A stretch of DNA of 64,000 nt from Pararhizobium sp. YC-54 (GTDB lineage: Bacteria > Pseudomonadota > Alphaproteobacteria > Rhizobiales > Rhizobiaceae), in NCBI RefSeq assembly GCF_025847205.1, contig NZ_JAOYTH010000022.1, forward strand, positions 1 to 64,000. The letters are read 5' to 3'. Below are positions 54,398 through 63,394 of the stretch, piece by piece (the first letter of the stretch is position 1; each line of letters opens with the position of its first letter). A model generated the notes under the pieces. It was not told the DNA's origin. It ran no database searches and saw only the letters and a program-made list of their open reading frames with translations. The position numbers and the translations under genes were made by a program.

Positions 54398-56353
54398 CGG
54401 CTTGCTCTTTTCCGTTCACCCTCTGCTTCTTCCCTCAGGTAGTCAGCGACAATCTTCTTTAGCGAGAATCCATCTTCGACTTCCGACCGGGTGTCCAATT
54501 CCGTCTCCTGGATCAGCGACATCACATCGTCACCGAGATGATGGGCAAGAATCTCCGCGAGCGTCGGCACATCGGGCCTGGGGATTTCGATATGTGTCTC
54601 CAACCGTCCGGAGCGCTTGATGGCCTCGTCGATATGGTCGGGGCGGTTGGTGGCACCGACGATGATCAGCCCCTCATTCTTCACCGCGCCATCGAGCAGT
54701 TCCAGCGCCTTGTTGACGACAGTAGTCGGCATATTCCCGCTCGGCCGGCTGCCTTTTGCCGATGCCGTCGATCTCGTCGACGAACAGGATCGCCGGCGCC
54801 ATGGCCCGCGCTTCGACAAACGTCTTGCTCATCCTGTCGATGACGTCGTTCAAATGTCCGCCCTGCAGCCAGGTAGAAACGGACGTGACGACCAGCGGGA
54901 TTTGCAGGCTGTTGCACAGCGCACGGGCAAAGGTGGTCTTGCCGGTGCCGGGCGGACCGGACAGCAAAAGCTTGGTGCTCATCTCCGACCAGGCAAGGAT
55001 GCTCGCCCGGTAATCGTCGAGGTCTGCCTTGAGATCGAGCGCCCAGTCTTTCGCTCGGCCATATCCGGATAGCGTTTCGACTGTCAATGGCGGCTTTTGG
55101 CCGATCTCGCCCGCCGTCGGCAAAGGCTCCGGCTGGATCACTTCGGCGCCCGAGGGCTTGTCCTTCTTCCAGCGACCGCTGCTTTCGGTGTCAGACGGTT
55201 TCTTGTCCGATCCTTGGGGTTTCTCGATAGAGCTGCCGGACGATCCCGATCCAGATGCGTTGTCGCCACCCTCACCACCATCCTCTTCCTCGAAGTCTTC
55301 GCGATTGCGTTCAATGAGCGTGGCAAGGACATGCAGCACGTCCCGAACATGCCGCCCTGGACGGAAGGCAAGAACCAGATCCTCGAGCGACAGCCAGCGC
55401 GCATCGGAATCCGATGGCAAGCCCAGCGTCCCGATTGCCGTGTCCGGGTAGAGCACCTCGACCAGGTCAGCGACAAACCTCCGATCGAGCTTGCCGGTTT
55501 CAAGCGACAGGTCGGCGGAGATCCGCAGCAGGGAGGGAATGTCCGACCGCTTTTCCGCAAGGGCAAGGATCGGAAAGTCGCGCGACAGCGCGTTGATCAT
55601 CCGCCGACGCAGGGCATTGCCGGTGACGCGATGCACGCCGGCGCCAGAGAATGTCATAAGACGCCGGCGTGTCTCCCCCTCCACGACGTCGAAGTGATTG
55701 TCGTCGTACATGAGATCCGACTCGACGATCACGAACGGGCCGCAAGGCACCAGCCGGGATTTTTCAAGGAGCCGCAGCACTTCCCGTTCGAAGCCATCGA
55801 GCGGCGCATGGAGGGTGACGACCGGTGTCACACGGGTCAGCGTATAAACGATCTCCCGAAGCGACCGTCCGCTACTGCGCACCGCGCGCGCCAGAACCAG
55901 AGTTGCAACGATTTGACTGACCAGTGGCATCGCCGTTGCCCGATCCACAAGACCGACGGCATAGGCACGCCGATCGATATTGTTACCCAGTGCCCCCTCC
56001 TTTGCGATTGCGCCGCGACGCGCACGAGGGCGGGCCACGAGTTGCGAGACGAACGGCGGATGAATGATCCCGGCGGTCATGACACCATCGCCACCAGAGC
56101 CGGGCGTCGGATTGCTATTTTCCTTCGGTGGGATAAGCCAATCACCAAAATACCGCCGGAACCAGGTACCGTCACGGATCGGATCGCCGCTCAGCCTTGT
56201 CGTGTCGAAAGCCGGACTGTAGCGGCAGAGCAGATGACCGTCGACATCGACGATCCTAGCCTCGAGCAGACCGTTGCGCTGCGCGATCCGGCGCGCCTCG
56301 CGGCGAGCAAGATGCCGAAGGCGGCGAACGAACAATCGGGAAAGCTTATCCAT
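54394..56353 (-). pseudogene. AAA ATPase partner of the M41 protease, frameshifted
   Basis: From the ATG at 56353 the frame encodes a long N-terminal region (about 400 residues, with an acidic/Ser-rich linker EEEDGGEGGDNASGSGSSG), then Walker A LLLSGPPGTGKTTFARA near 466 and Walker B AILFVDEIDGIGKR near 525. The frame breaks near 54717-54727; the frame one base later continues VVNKALELLDGAVKNEGLII, sensor GATNRPDHID and arginine finger RSGRLE to the stop at 54394. A loss of a few bases around the DYW position would explain it. If real, the ATPase is inactive and the protease unpowered. Confidence 0.8.
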
Positions 56354-56888
56354 CGACCCGCCCTCCGGTCTCGGCGGCAATAATTGCCGTTTTGGCGTTC
56401 TGCACCGGATCGCGCGGACGCGTCCGACCACGCCGCTTTCCGTCAATGGCATCAGGCTTCGGGATCCGCGCCAACACACGCTCGCGCGGCGAACGACGCA
56501 GCGGATGCGCGTTAGCCGACGAACCAGTCGAGACAGACAGGCTCAGAAGCCCGTTTCGGGATCGACCGAGCTCTCGGTTGCGGCTCCGCAGCCAGTCGAG
56601 CAACAGACGGCATGCCGCATTGCCGCCATCGGCAAGTGTGCGCAACCGAAGCATCAGAGGCTCCGGTACAAAGCCATCCAGCAGAGGACCTTCCCGGACG
56701 CAGGCGAGCGCCAGCCCGATCAGAACGGCGGGATCGTCGCGATAGCTCGAACCGTGGCTAAGGTCGGCGGATTGGATATGAGAGAGATTCGCGGTCTTGC
56801 TGCGAAGGCAGGGCGACGCGATGGTATCGGTCGTGACCGCTTCGCAACAGAAGCCGGCCACAGACGGGCTGTGGGTATCGATGGACAT
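56346..56888 (-). CDS. Unknown protein upstream of the AAA ATPase
   Basis: 180 residues from the ATG at 56888 with GGAGAC upstream. It has one helical core (DDPAVLIGLALACVREGPLL, then VPEPLMLRLRTLADGGNAAC) and a basic, low-complexity tail. No family was recognised. Its stop overlaps the AAA start by 8 bp, so it belongs to the same operon and is probably a partner or adaptor. Confidence 0.65.
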   Translation of the reverse strand: MSIDTHSPSVAGFCCEAVTTDTIASPCLRSKTANLSHIQSADLSHGSSYRDDPAVLIGLALACVREGPLLDGFVPEPLMLRLRTLADGGNAACRLLLDWLRSRNRELGRSRNGLLSLSVSTGSSANAHPLRRSPRERVLARIPKPDAIDGKRRGRTRPRDPVQNAKTAIIAAETGGRVDG

Positions 56889-56997
56889 GACTGTCTCCTC
56901 GCCAGAGCGCATCGCATCCGGCGTTCGTGGAATGGAAAGGACTGGGGGAAGCGGGCCACGCACTCGGCGCGGCCACGATCAGTGCCGTTAAGGCTGG

Positions 56998-58065
56998 TCA
57001 GTGCCGGCGAGGACGGCGGGCAAAGCCGACCCGGATACGGACCGGTTCGGGCTCGTCGTCCCGATCGTCGAAGCAGCCAAGATCGTAATGACCACCATCC
57101 TCGTCCCGCGCGGCAATCGCCTGCTCTTCCTCGTGGCTGAGCGCCGAACCATTCAGCGAGACCAGCGGCCTGCCGGTCATGATCGAGGCGTGCATCGCGT
57201 CTGACACCGCCGCAGCCATCATACCGAGCGCCTGGCGGGCTTCTGCTTCGAGAAGCTGCTGCACACGATGGCCAAAGCGGAGACGGAGTTCGGCCATGCA
57301 GGCGGCGACACCGTCGATTTCCAGCAGGTCATCGATCTCGGACAAAGCCCAGATGCCGATCGCGTGATCGCTCGGGCGGCTGGCGCCATCCACGATCGCG
57401 ACCTCGACCGTGTCGACCATCATCCGCTTGTGATGCTTGTAAAGCCAATCCGGCAGCACCATCGCCGAGGCCATCATCTTGAGCTTCAATTCTTCCAGCC
57501 GGCTGGTGTCGCCATAGGAGGCGAGCGACCGCTTCAGGTCGAGGATATAGGCCGTGTGCCGGGCGCGGTTCACAACGATGAGGTCGGGCGTGTAGCTACC
57601 TTTCGCCGGCGCCTCGCAATCGAGCTTGATCCCGTCGAGGCAGGACCAATCGTTTCCGGAAACCGCTTCAAGCGCGGCCCTGACCAGCGGCAGCTTCAGC
57701 GCCTGCGTCAAAACGGTGATGTTGGCGTTGGCTTTTGCCAGACGCTCGACCGCCTGCTCCAGCAGCTTGCCTTCCCGGAACGAGACGGCGCGGACGAGCG
57801 AGGCGATGTGAACATAATGTCCGAGGATCTCATCTTCGATCGGTTCGCCGTCGGCAATGGCCGCGATGGCGCGATCGATCAACAGATCGAGATCGGCCTC
57901 GACCTCGGCGAAGCGAACGATATGCGGATGGCGGCGCAGCGCGGGCGGCTCGCTGATGCCGTTCCGGGCGCCGGGGCCGAACGAACGGCGGGAGAACATG
58001 GTGGCCGCTGCTGCGGTCGAACGGAGAACTTCCCCATTGGGGAGTGTAGAGGTAATGGTGCTCAT
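56998..58065 (-). CDS. Putative PD-(D/E)XK-type protein of a plasmid cassette
   Basis: 355 residues from the ATG at 58065; the longer frame has no domain and includes another gene's terminator. A possible restriction-fold active site is seen near 155-185: YTPDLIVV, a 12-residue spacer, then AYILDLKRS, matching PD...DxK on two adjacent strands. Flanking regions are helical (ASLVRAVSFREGKLLEQAVE). It is followed within 110 bp by the unknown protein, ATPase and protease genes. The nuclease assignment rests only on this motif and needs a profile search. Confidence 0.65.
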   Translation of the reverse strand: MSTITSTLPNGEVLRSTAAAATMFSRRSFGPGARNGISEPPALRRHPHIVRFAEVEADLDLLIDRAIAAIADGEPIEDEILGHYVHIASLVRAVSFREGKLLEQAVERLAKANANITVLTQALKLPLVRAALEAVSGNDWSCLDGIKLDCEAPAKGSYTPDLIVVNRARHTAYILDLKRSLASYGDTSRLEELKLKMMASAMVLPDWLYKHHKRMMVDTVEVAIVDGASRPSDHAIGIWALSEIDDLLEIDGVAACMAELRLRFGHRVQQLLEAEARQALGMMAAAVSDAMHASIMTGRPLVSLNGSALSHEEEQAIAARDEDGGHYDLGCFDDRDDEPEPVRIRVGFARRPRRH

Positions 58066-58396
58066 AGCCCGATTCCTTTTCGCGAAGGTTTGAGGGTCAG
58101 GCCCTTGGTAGCGTTGGCGCGCTGCCTTGGGCCGTTTTGTGTCCGATGATCCGAACAGCCACAACCTGGCAGGACCGGGAGCCGGGCTCAAGGACCCGGA
58201 AGAGCAAAAAAGGAACAAAGCCGGTACATAGTTAACGTCGGGCTCACGAAGTCCAAAACCGATGGACGCTTCCATCGACCGACACGAGCCGGTCGAGCGT
58301 TTCCGCCGCCATCGACAACCAAAAAGAAAAGGGCCGACATGCGGCCCTCTCGAGTTTGGCGGGAAGGCCAGTTCACGGCCTCGAGCAAGACGCGCC
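58066..58396. other. Intergenic stretch holding a terminator and probable promoter
   Basis: This 331-bp gap separates the DUF3102-like gene from the PD-(D/E)XK-like gene, both leftward. It contains the T-tailed terminator at 58330-58348 and presumably a promoter for the downstream cassette. No gene was seen. Confidence 0.5.
58330..58348 (-). terminator. Intrinsic terminator after the DUF3102-like gene
   Basis: AGGGCCG (58330-58336) and CGGCCCT (58342-58348) form a 7-bp GC stem with a 5-nt loop; on the leftward transcript it is followed by TTTCTTTTT. This is a textbook Rho-independent terminator 49 bp beyond the stop of the gene at 58397. Confidence 0.8.
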
Positions 58397-59569
58397 TCAC
58401 CGCACCAGGGCGGACGCCGGTTCTGCCTCGACGACAGCGTCATCCGCGAGCAGCGGTACTGTCGCAAACCGTTTGCGATTCCTCGGCGTTTTCCGGCTGA
58501 CTGTCATGAAGCCACCCGTGGCCTCTTCCAGCCCCTTGCCAAACCGCTCGATCCGCTCGTCCGAGACTTCGGCGCCATTCGAGATCTCATCCGACATTTC
58601 CGGTGCAACATCGTGCCGGTCGGCGGCGCTGTCCACCTCAATGGTTGGTGCCGGTTCAGCGGCCAAAGTGCGCGGCGCCGCGAGCGGCCATTCCGGCTTC
58701 CTATCCCTGGACACTGCCCAGCCGAGAACCGGAAGCACATGCTGCGCAAGCCAGTCACGCATCTCTTTCGACTTCGGCCAACCATCGACACCACCCAATG
58801 TATAGAGCGTGTCGTTGACCTCGGCCCAGCCAGTCTTCTTCGGAAACTTCGTCGGACGGGTGTTGCGACCCCCATCGAGTTCCGGCTCGATGAACAGTGC
58901 CAGGCTTTCGAGTTCCTGACGCGCCACGCGGGCCATGTCCTGGATCGCCTTGGCAAGCGCTTCCTTGATGACACGAGGCTTTGCCAGCGCAGCCTCGATT
59001 GCCCGGCAGATGGTGACGACATGCGCGATGAACGCCTTCAGCCCGTCGCGGATCTTGATGGCAATCAGCGCCTTCAGTCCACTGATGCCGCCGACGCGGT
59101 ACAGGTCGCCCTTCTCCGGCTTGTCGTCGCCCTCTTCGTCGCCGGCCAGAATGGCCTTCACATCCGCGACCTGCAGCCGCCCATTATCTTCAGCGAAGGC
59201 AATCGCCGCCTCGACCTTTTCCGGTGTCGCCGAACTCAGGTGGTACAGAACGGTCGCTCCGACCGAGAGGTCGACCAGCTCGTCACGAAACTGACCGAGA
59301 TTGCGGAACACCGCCATATTATTGCGGGCGCTGCGCGCTGAGAGACCGCAGCGCACCTTCACCCATTTGTCGAACCTGCCATCAGAAAGCAGGTCCGCCG
59401 CCTGTGCCAGATGGTCGCCGAGCTCGAAAGTTTGTTCGGTCGTGCGCCGTCCAAGCTCGAAGATATGGGTCGCGCTGGTTTCGAGCTGATCGCGCAGCGA
59501 CTGCCCGATACCGTTATCTTCGTAGGAGTAGGCGGCAGTCGTGGTCATGTAGGTGCTCTTTGTATGCAT
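58397..59569 (-). CDS. DUF3102-like plasmid protein
   Basis: 390 residues, GGAGAC before the ATG; a second in-frame ATG lies 7 codons on. The N-terminal third reads ELGRRTTEQTFELGDHLAQA then KVRCGLSARSARNNMAVFRNLG, the helix-turn-helix-like layout of DUF3102/phage-type proteins. The middle holds KADVKAIL-type helices; the C-terminus has a conserved-looking GWPKSKEMRDWLAQHVLPVLGW block. Such genes are common on rhizobial plasmids with unknown role. Its promoter would lie in the AT-rich stretch just upstream. Confidence 0.75.
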   Translation of the reverse strand: MHTKSTYMTTTAAYSYEDNGIGQSLRDQLETSATHIFELGRRTTEQTFELGDHLAQAADLLSDGRFDKWVKVRCGLSARSARNNMAVFRNLGQFRDELVDLSVGATVLYHLSSATPEKVEAAIAFAEDNGRLQVADVKAILAGDEEGDDKPEKGDLYRVGGISGLKALIAIKIRDGLKAFIAHVVTICRAIEAALAKPRVIKEALAKAIQDMARVARQELESLALFIEPELDGGRNTRPTKFPKKTGWAEVNDTLYTLGGVDGWPKSKEMRDWLAQHVLPVLGWAVSRDRKPEWPLAAPRTLAAEPAPTIEVDSAADRHDVAPEMSDEISNGAEVSDERIERFGKGLEEATGGFMTVSRKTPRNRKRFATVPLLADDAVVEAEPASALVR

Positions 59570-59624
59570 GGAAGTCTCCGTGTGACGCGTTTACAATGTA
59601 TCCAATGTATCTCTCATCGAATAA

Positions 59625-59864
59625 TCATATTATTGCGCCTATACGGTCATATTGCAAATTCAAGTAATTCATTCCTCTAGTATTAATCCTGCTATAATCT
59701 TCATCTTCTCGTAGCTTTCGGATTCTATATTTAAAATTTCCGAGGATTCTAACCAACAAATTACAATTTGTACGAATTTGCAAAATAATTTGTTCTTTAT
59801 GTTCCATAGACGTTATTTCAAGCAGCAGTCCATCCGCCGAGCCGGATAGGGCGATCTCGCGCAT
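59625..59864 (-). CDS. Possible small protein in the AT-rich region
   Basis: 79-codon open frame with AAGG about 11 bp before the ATG. It encodes a charged, Ile/Leu-rich sequence (EHKEQIILQIRTNCNLLVRI, KYRIRKLREDEDYSRI) unlike a GC-rich shadow frame. No family was recognised, and the AT-rich base composition alone lengthens or shortens chance ORFs unpredictably, so it may be spurious. Confidence 0.25.
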   Translation of the reverse strand: MREIALSGSADGLLLEITSMEHKEQIILQIRTNCNLLVRILGNFKYRIRKLREDEDYSRINTRGMNYLNLQYDRIGAII

Positions 59865-60150
59865 TTACGGCCTTCACGAAGAACTCTTGCGGTCAAGGAA
59901 ACGCGCGACGAAGTAAACACGAAGCCACCATCTCGCCGTCCAGGGGGAAGGCCCGATTGCCATCCAGAGATGGCACGTTCCGCACGACCTGCAGGGACAT
60001 ATGACACATGGCTTCGTAGATGAAGCGAACAGGAAGATATCGATCCGCCGCCTCATGCTTCACAATGGAGACGGTCAAGCAGGCGCAAGCGCGACTGCAA
60101 ACCGCTGGCGATTTCCGTCAGGTTGCGCGCACGTCATCCCAACGTACCCA

Positions 60151-60308
60151 CACGTTGAGACAAATTGCGCTCATTTGATTCCGGTTTTGAGATTTCCGAT
60201 TCCGAATGCTGGTCATCTGATTCACCAACGCCGTTTGCCCCACCCCAAGTCATCTCGATTTGTCTCAACGTGCCCGCAATGCATCTCAAATTGCGCTCAT
60301 CTGATTCC
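60151..60308. repeat. Cluster of direct and inverted repeats
   Basis: CACGTTGAGACAAAT (60151-60165) and its exact inverse ATTTGTCTCAACGTG (60258-60272) flank the core. A 22-nt element beginning CAAATTGCGCTCAT occurs at 60161-60182 and again, with one mismatch, at 60287-60308. A shorter TCATCTGATTC copy lies at 60213-60223. Spacing and orientation suggest protein-binding repeats such as iterons or a partition/operator array. Confidence 0.65.
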
Positions 60309-60419
60309 AAACTCCAAAAAAACGATTCATAAACCGGGATTTTCGATTCCCCGCAAACGGCGTTGCCGACAGGACTGCGGTCTGGCATCGGTAGCCGGAG
60401 ACCTGATGGGGAAGAGTGC

Positions 60420-60755
60420 ATGCCAGCGAAGTCCGAGGAGATCCGCAACCATAAGCAGCGCGAACGCCAGCAAAAGCTGCGCGATGCCGACCGAAAGGCC
60501 AAACGCCCGGGACGCGACGACGTGGCGCGAACGGCGCTGTTCATGTCGATTTCGAGCATGGTAGCGAAGGGGAACCACGACGCGTTGGAAGCCTTTCGGT
60601 CTGTCGTCATCCCGATGCTCGTTCGACAGGGTTTCGACGAACGCGCCTCCCGCACCGTCTTCGATGAACTCGTCGAGAAGTACGGAGATGGCGACTGGCC
60701 CTTCCGCCGCAAGCCCCATCTGCTCTTTCCTGGCGGTGCCGACGAGAGCGGCTGA
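60420..60755 (+). CDS. Small basic protein of unknown function
   Basis: 111 residues from the ATG at 60420. The N-terminal third is very basic and helical (KSEEIRNHKQRERQQKLRDA, DRKAKRPGRDD), the rest compact (LEAFRSVVIPMLVRQGFDER, VFDELVEKYGDGDWPFRRK). No family was recognised. The repeat cluster lies 110 bp upstream, so it could be a plasmid DNA-binding protein acting on those repeats. Confidence 0.65.
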   Translation: MPAKSEEIRNHKQRERQQKLRDADRKAKRPGRDDVARTALFMSISSMVAKGNHDALEAFRSVVIPMLVRQGFDERASRTVFDELVEKYGDGDWPFRRKPHLLFPGGADESG

Positions 60756-61386
60756 GCGGTTTCGTTCGACCTGCCACCTGCGGTTCCGGCCTTGGGCCAT
60801 CCAACGCTGTCCATGGGAACACCTAACGGCGTTTGCAAACTCTACGACTCCTCCCCCCATTACTCGGTTAAACGCCGTTTATCCTGAATCGAATGTTTCG
60901 AGCAGTTTCGCGGGGAGGCTCGGGCCGGCAAGCAGGCCAGATTGACGGATAGCTCACCGCGCAATCAATGTGTTGCGTATGCGCAACACAATTTTCGTAA
61001 ATTCATGCTCAACAATGACTTACTGTCATTGCCGCTCGGAGTTGCGCGTTCTGATCGCTCAGGGGTTCCCGCTGTCCCATTTCGAGATTCGGGGCAGTTC
61101 TCAGCAAATTTGCATCGATAGCCATGTAAATACAGACACTTGAGAATTGCTCGGCTTTATGAGCTATTGGCGCCGACAAGTGTTCAACAGGCCAGCCCGC
61201 AACGGAAAGGAGGCGCCATGGTTCACCAAACCCATGTCGACGGCGCCACAATCCAGCCGTCCCGGGACATCGAGTGCAAGGATGATTCCGGTCTCGGAAT
61301 CTGCACCGGCCGCATGCGCGATCAGGCTCTTCGCGCAGATCTTCGTCGTAGACGACGACGAAGATCTGCTCGTGAAAGGAGCCAAC
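60756..61386. other. Intergenic region with two inverted repeats
   Basis: No gene is supported in this 631-bp stretch. TGTGTTGCG (60969-60977) and CGCAACACA (60982-60990) form a palindrome with a 4-nt centre in a TA-rich setting, a candidate operator. A long hairpin at 61335-61369 is listed separately. Leftward open frames here overlap the next gene and look like shadows. Confidence 0.45.
61335..61369. promoter_or_regulatory. 15-bp perfect hairpin just before a ribosome binding site
   Basis: GCAGATCTTCGTCGT (61335-61349) and ACGACGAAGATCTGC (61355-61369) pair perfectly around a 5-nt loop. The arm ends 6 nt before the GAAAGGAG ribosome binding site of the gene starting at 61387. This placement suggests control of translation initiation, or a recognition site for an autoregulator. 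Confidence 0.55.
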
Positions 61387-62316
61387 ATGTCGCATCCCCC
61401 ACTCTCGCAGGAAGAGAACTGCGAGCTCGCCCGCTCTAAGGACGATCGCCAAAAGAGTCTGGCTTTCGCCCTTGGCAAGTCGGGCACCGCCGGCGGCATT
61501 CCGTCGGAATCCGCTCTGGGTCCGAAAGATCGCGCAAAACACCAGGCAACCAAGCCTGCTTCCGAAACCGGAGCAGTCAAAACGCGTTACCTGTATGATG
61601 TCGATAACGATACCAAATCCCGCCTGTATCCCGGGCCCGGTGTTATCGCGTCGATCACCGGCGAAAGTTTGTCTAAAGCGCACAACGCAATCCGTCAGGT
61701 GCGTTACGGCTCACGATGGCTCGACTTCCCGCGCACCCCTCCGATCAAAAGAACCCGTGACGGAGAGGTCCAGGAGGCACTGAGCCTGCTTGGATATGAC
61801 GGATACTGGCGCCGGCTTCCTGACCGGCCAACGCTCGCTGCCTATCTGAACGCGCGAACCGGGGTCGAGCGCGATCATCCCTGCGTCGTGTTCCTCCGCG
61901 CGTATTGTGTTGCCGTGAGCGGCGGCGTTTTCTGCGATATCTTCAGCCGCGGCATTGTTATCGACATCGACGATGCGGAGGGGCGCCGCAAGAAGGTCAG
62001 CCACGTGTTGGTGCTGACAAAACGCATCGCCCCCTCGACGATCGCCTCCAGGGAGCCGGCATCCAAAGCGAAGAAGAACGACGCGAACAGTAAACGCGAC
62101 CGGCTTTTTCGTGAGGCAATCAAGGCTGAGACGGGAGCAACCCGCATCAGGATCACGCCGAACGAGGTTTTCGTTATCCTCCCCGACCAGGGCGGTTGGT
62201 ATTGGCTCGGCGCCCGCTGCAGTCTTGAGGAGCAGATTCTCGAGCCGCAGCGCGATGGCCGGCTTCGTGGCAACTCCGCCGAGGCCGCGGCTTACCGCGC
62301 CTCTATGGGCTACTAG
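61387..62316 (+). CDS. Unknown plasmid protein
   Basis: 309 residues from the ATG at 61387 with GAAAGGAG upstream; the frame extends further up but without a start signal and crosses the hairpin. It is mixed alpha/beta with Lys/Arg-rich linkers (VLVLTKRIAPSTIASREPAS, KAKKNDANSKRDRLF) and a C-terminal beta-rich part (RIRITPNEVFVILPDQGGWY). No family recognised. It precedes the recombinase pair in the same direction and may be mobile-element cargo. Confidence 0.65.
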   Translation: MSHPPLSQEENCELARSKDDRQKSLAFALGKSGTAGGIPSESALGPKDRAKHQATKPASETGAVKTRYLYDVDNDTKSRLYPGPGVIASITGESLSKAHNAIRQVRYGSRWLDFPRTPPIKRTRDGEVQEALSLLGYDGYWRRLPDRPTLAAYLNARTGVERDHPCVVFLRAYCVAVSGGVFCDIFSRGIVIDIDDAEGRRKKVSHVLVLTKRIAPSTIASREPASKAKKNDANSKRDRLFREAIKAETGATRIRITPNEVFVILPDQGGWYWLGARCSLEEQILEPQRDGRLRGNSAEAAAYRASMGY

Positions 62317-62440
62317 CCACGGCGACGCCGGCGAGCGTGATTGCGGCAATTATTGCCATGGGCAATCACCTCGCACCACGGGCAGTTCCTACGGATGGTC
62401 GTTAATTTCCATCACCACTAACGCCAGGCCATGACGGTCT

Positions 62441-62483
62441 GGTAGCGCTGCGGGGGCTCTCAGGTCTCCCGCAGCCGGCTACC
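62441..62483. promoter_or_regulatory. Long imperfect hairpin upstream of the first recombinase
   Basis: GGTAGCGCTGCGGG (62441-62454) pairs with CCCGCAGC-CG-GCTACC (62468-62483): 14 bp with a 2-nt bulge and a 13-nt loop. It lies 43 bp before the recombinase start and 125 bp after the previous gene, so it could be a terminator, an attenuator or a recombination site arm. Confidence 0.5.
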
Positions 62484-62525
62484 ATGTCCCCCAAGGAAAG
62501 TTTTCATCTCAACTGAGGGTCCACA

Positions 62526-63362
62526 ATGACGCAGAACGTTCTGTTCTATGCACGCAGTTCGACCACACCCCATCTCGGCGCCAGCTTCGAGACACAGCTC
62601 CATTATGCGGAGGGCTTCATCAAGGAGAACGGCTGGTCACTGCAAGCTATCTGCCGCGATGAAGACATCGGCGAAGTCGTCTTCACGGCGCAGCCCGGTG
62701 TGCGCAAACTCCTTGAACATGTTGAAGGAGAGGCGATCGATGTCATTCTCTGCCATACGCTCGATCGCTTGTGCTCAAGGCATGCTGTTGCAGAACGGTT
62801 GTTGCGTGAACTTGGCGCTAAAGACATCGAAGTCTGGGCGGCCGATCCGGGCGTTCAGATCAAGACCAGTGACCTGATCGAATACTATCGCGATGATCAT
62901 GGCAGTATGTTCGGACGCGGCAGTCATATCGCGCCGATGCCGGACGACCTCTACGAGGCCGAACGCCTTGTGCGTCTTTCATATGGCTACCGCTATACGG
63001 GCGATTTCAACGCCGATCGCCAATACATCTTCGGCTTCACGGCGGTAGACGCCGACGCAGCCCAAGTCGTTCAGCAGATTTTCCAGTTGTATGCCGAGGG
63101 CATGTCGCCGGCAAAGATAGCAGCAGGCCTCAATACGCTGGGTGTTATTGGTCCACGCGGCAAGCCATGGCGTGACAGCATGATCCGTGGTGATCGCGCG
63201 CAAAGAAACGGCATTCTCAACGACGAGAGCTACCTCGGCCGCTTCTGGGTACCAAGCCGGGACTGTTTCGACTTCATGCCGGCACTTCAGATCGTAACCC
63301 AGGACCTTTGGCACCGGGTGAAGCAGCGCCAGCGCCTGGCCGCACGGAGCGCGGCAGAATAG
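62526..63362 (+). CDS. Serine recombinase/resolvase homologue with altered active site
   Basis: 278 residues, GAGGG before the ATG. The N-terminal resolvase fold is recognisable (NVLFYARSSTT with Tyr, Arg and the nucleophile Ser, then SFETQLHYAEGFIKENGW) and a recombinase domain follows (VVQQIFQLYAEGMSPAKIAAGL, GPRGKPWRDSMIRG). The usual DRLSRD reads DRLCSRH, shifting the second catalytic Arg by one residue, and the E-helix region before LSYGYR is atypical. No zinc ribbon or coiled-coil tail is present. It may be a decayed or repurposed copy of the recombinase encoded next. Confidence 0.85.
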   Translation: MTQNVLFYARSSTTPHLGASFETQLHYAEGFIKENGWSLQAICRDEDIGEVVFTAQPGVRKLLEHVEGEAIDVILCHTLDRLCSRHAVAERLLRELGAKDIEVWAADPGVQIKTSDLIEYYRDDHGSMFGRGSHIAPMPDDLYEAERLVRLSYGYRYTGDFNADRQYIFGFTAVDADAAQVVQQIFQLYAEGMSPAKIAAGLNTLGVIGPRGKPWRDSMIRGDRAQRNGILNDESYLGRFWVPSRDCFDFMPALQIVTQDLWHRVKQRQRLAARSAAE

Positions 63363-63394
63363 CTGCACCCCCCGCGAGCAGGTCCGCATCAAGC

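Larger units (their letters stand above)
59570..60419. other. AT-rich intergenic region between divergent plasmid genes
   Basis: About 59590-59810 is conspicuously AT-rich compared with all neighbouring DNA and contains the palindrome CAAATTACAATTTG (59757-59770). The rest up to 60310 carries a repeat cluster described separately. The region lies between the leftward DUF3102-like gene and the rightward gene at 60420, so it must hold both promoters; an origin or partition role is possible but no Rep or Par gene is in view. Confidence 0.5.

Noticed and set aside
55097..56383. 428-codon plus-strand frame over the AAA gene
   Set aside because: Antisense shadow of the ATPase coding sequence, with no domain and His/Arg-rich composition.
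61009..61683. Leftward 224-codon frame opposite the gene at 61387
   Set aside because: No domain, overlaps a better supported gene with a clear ribosome binding site.
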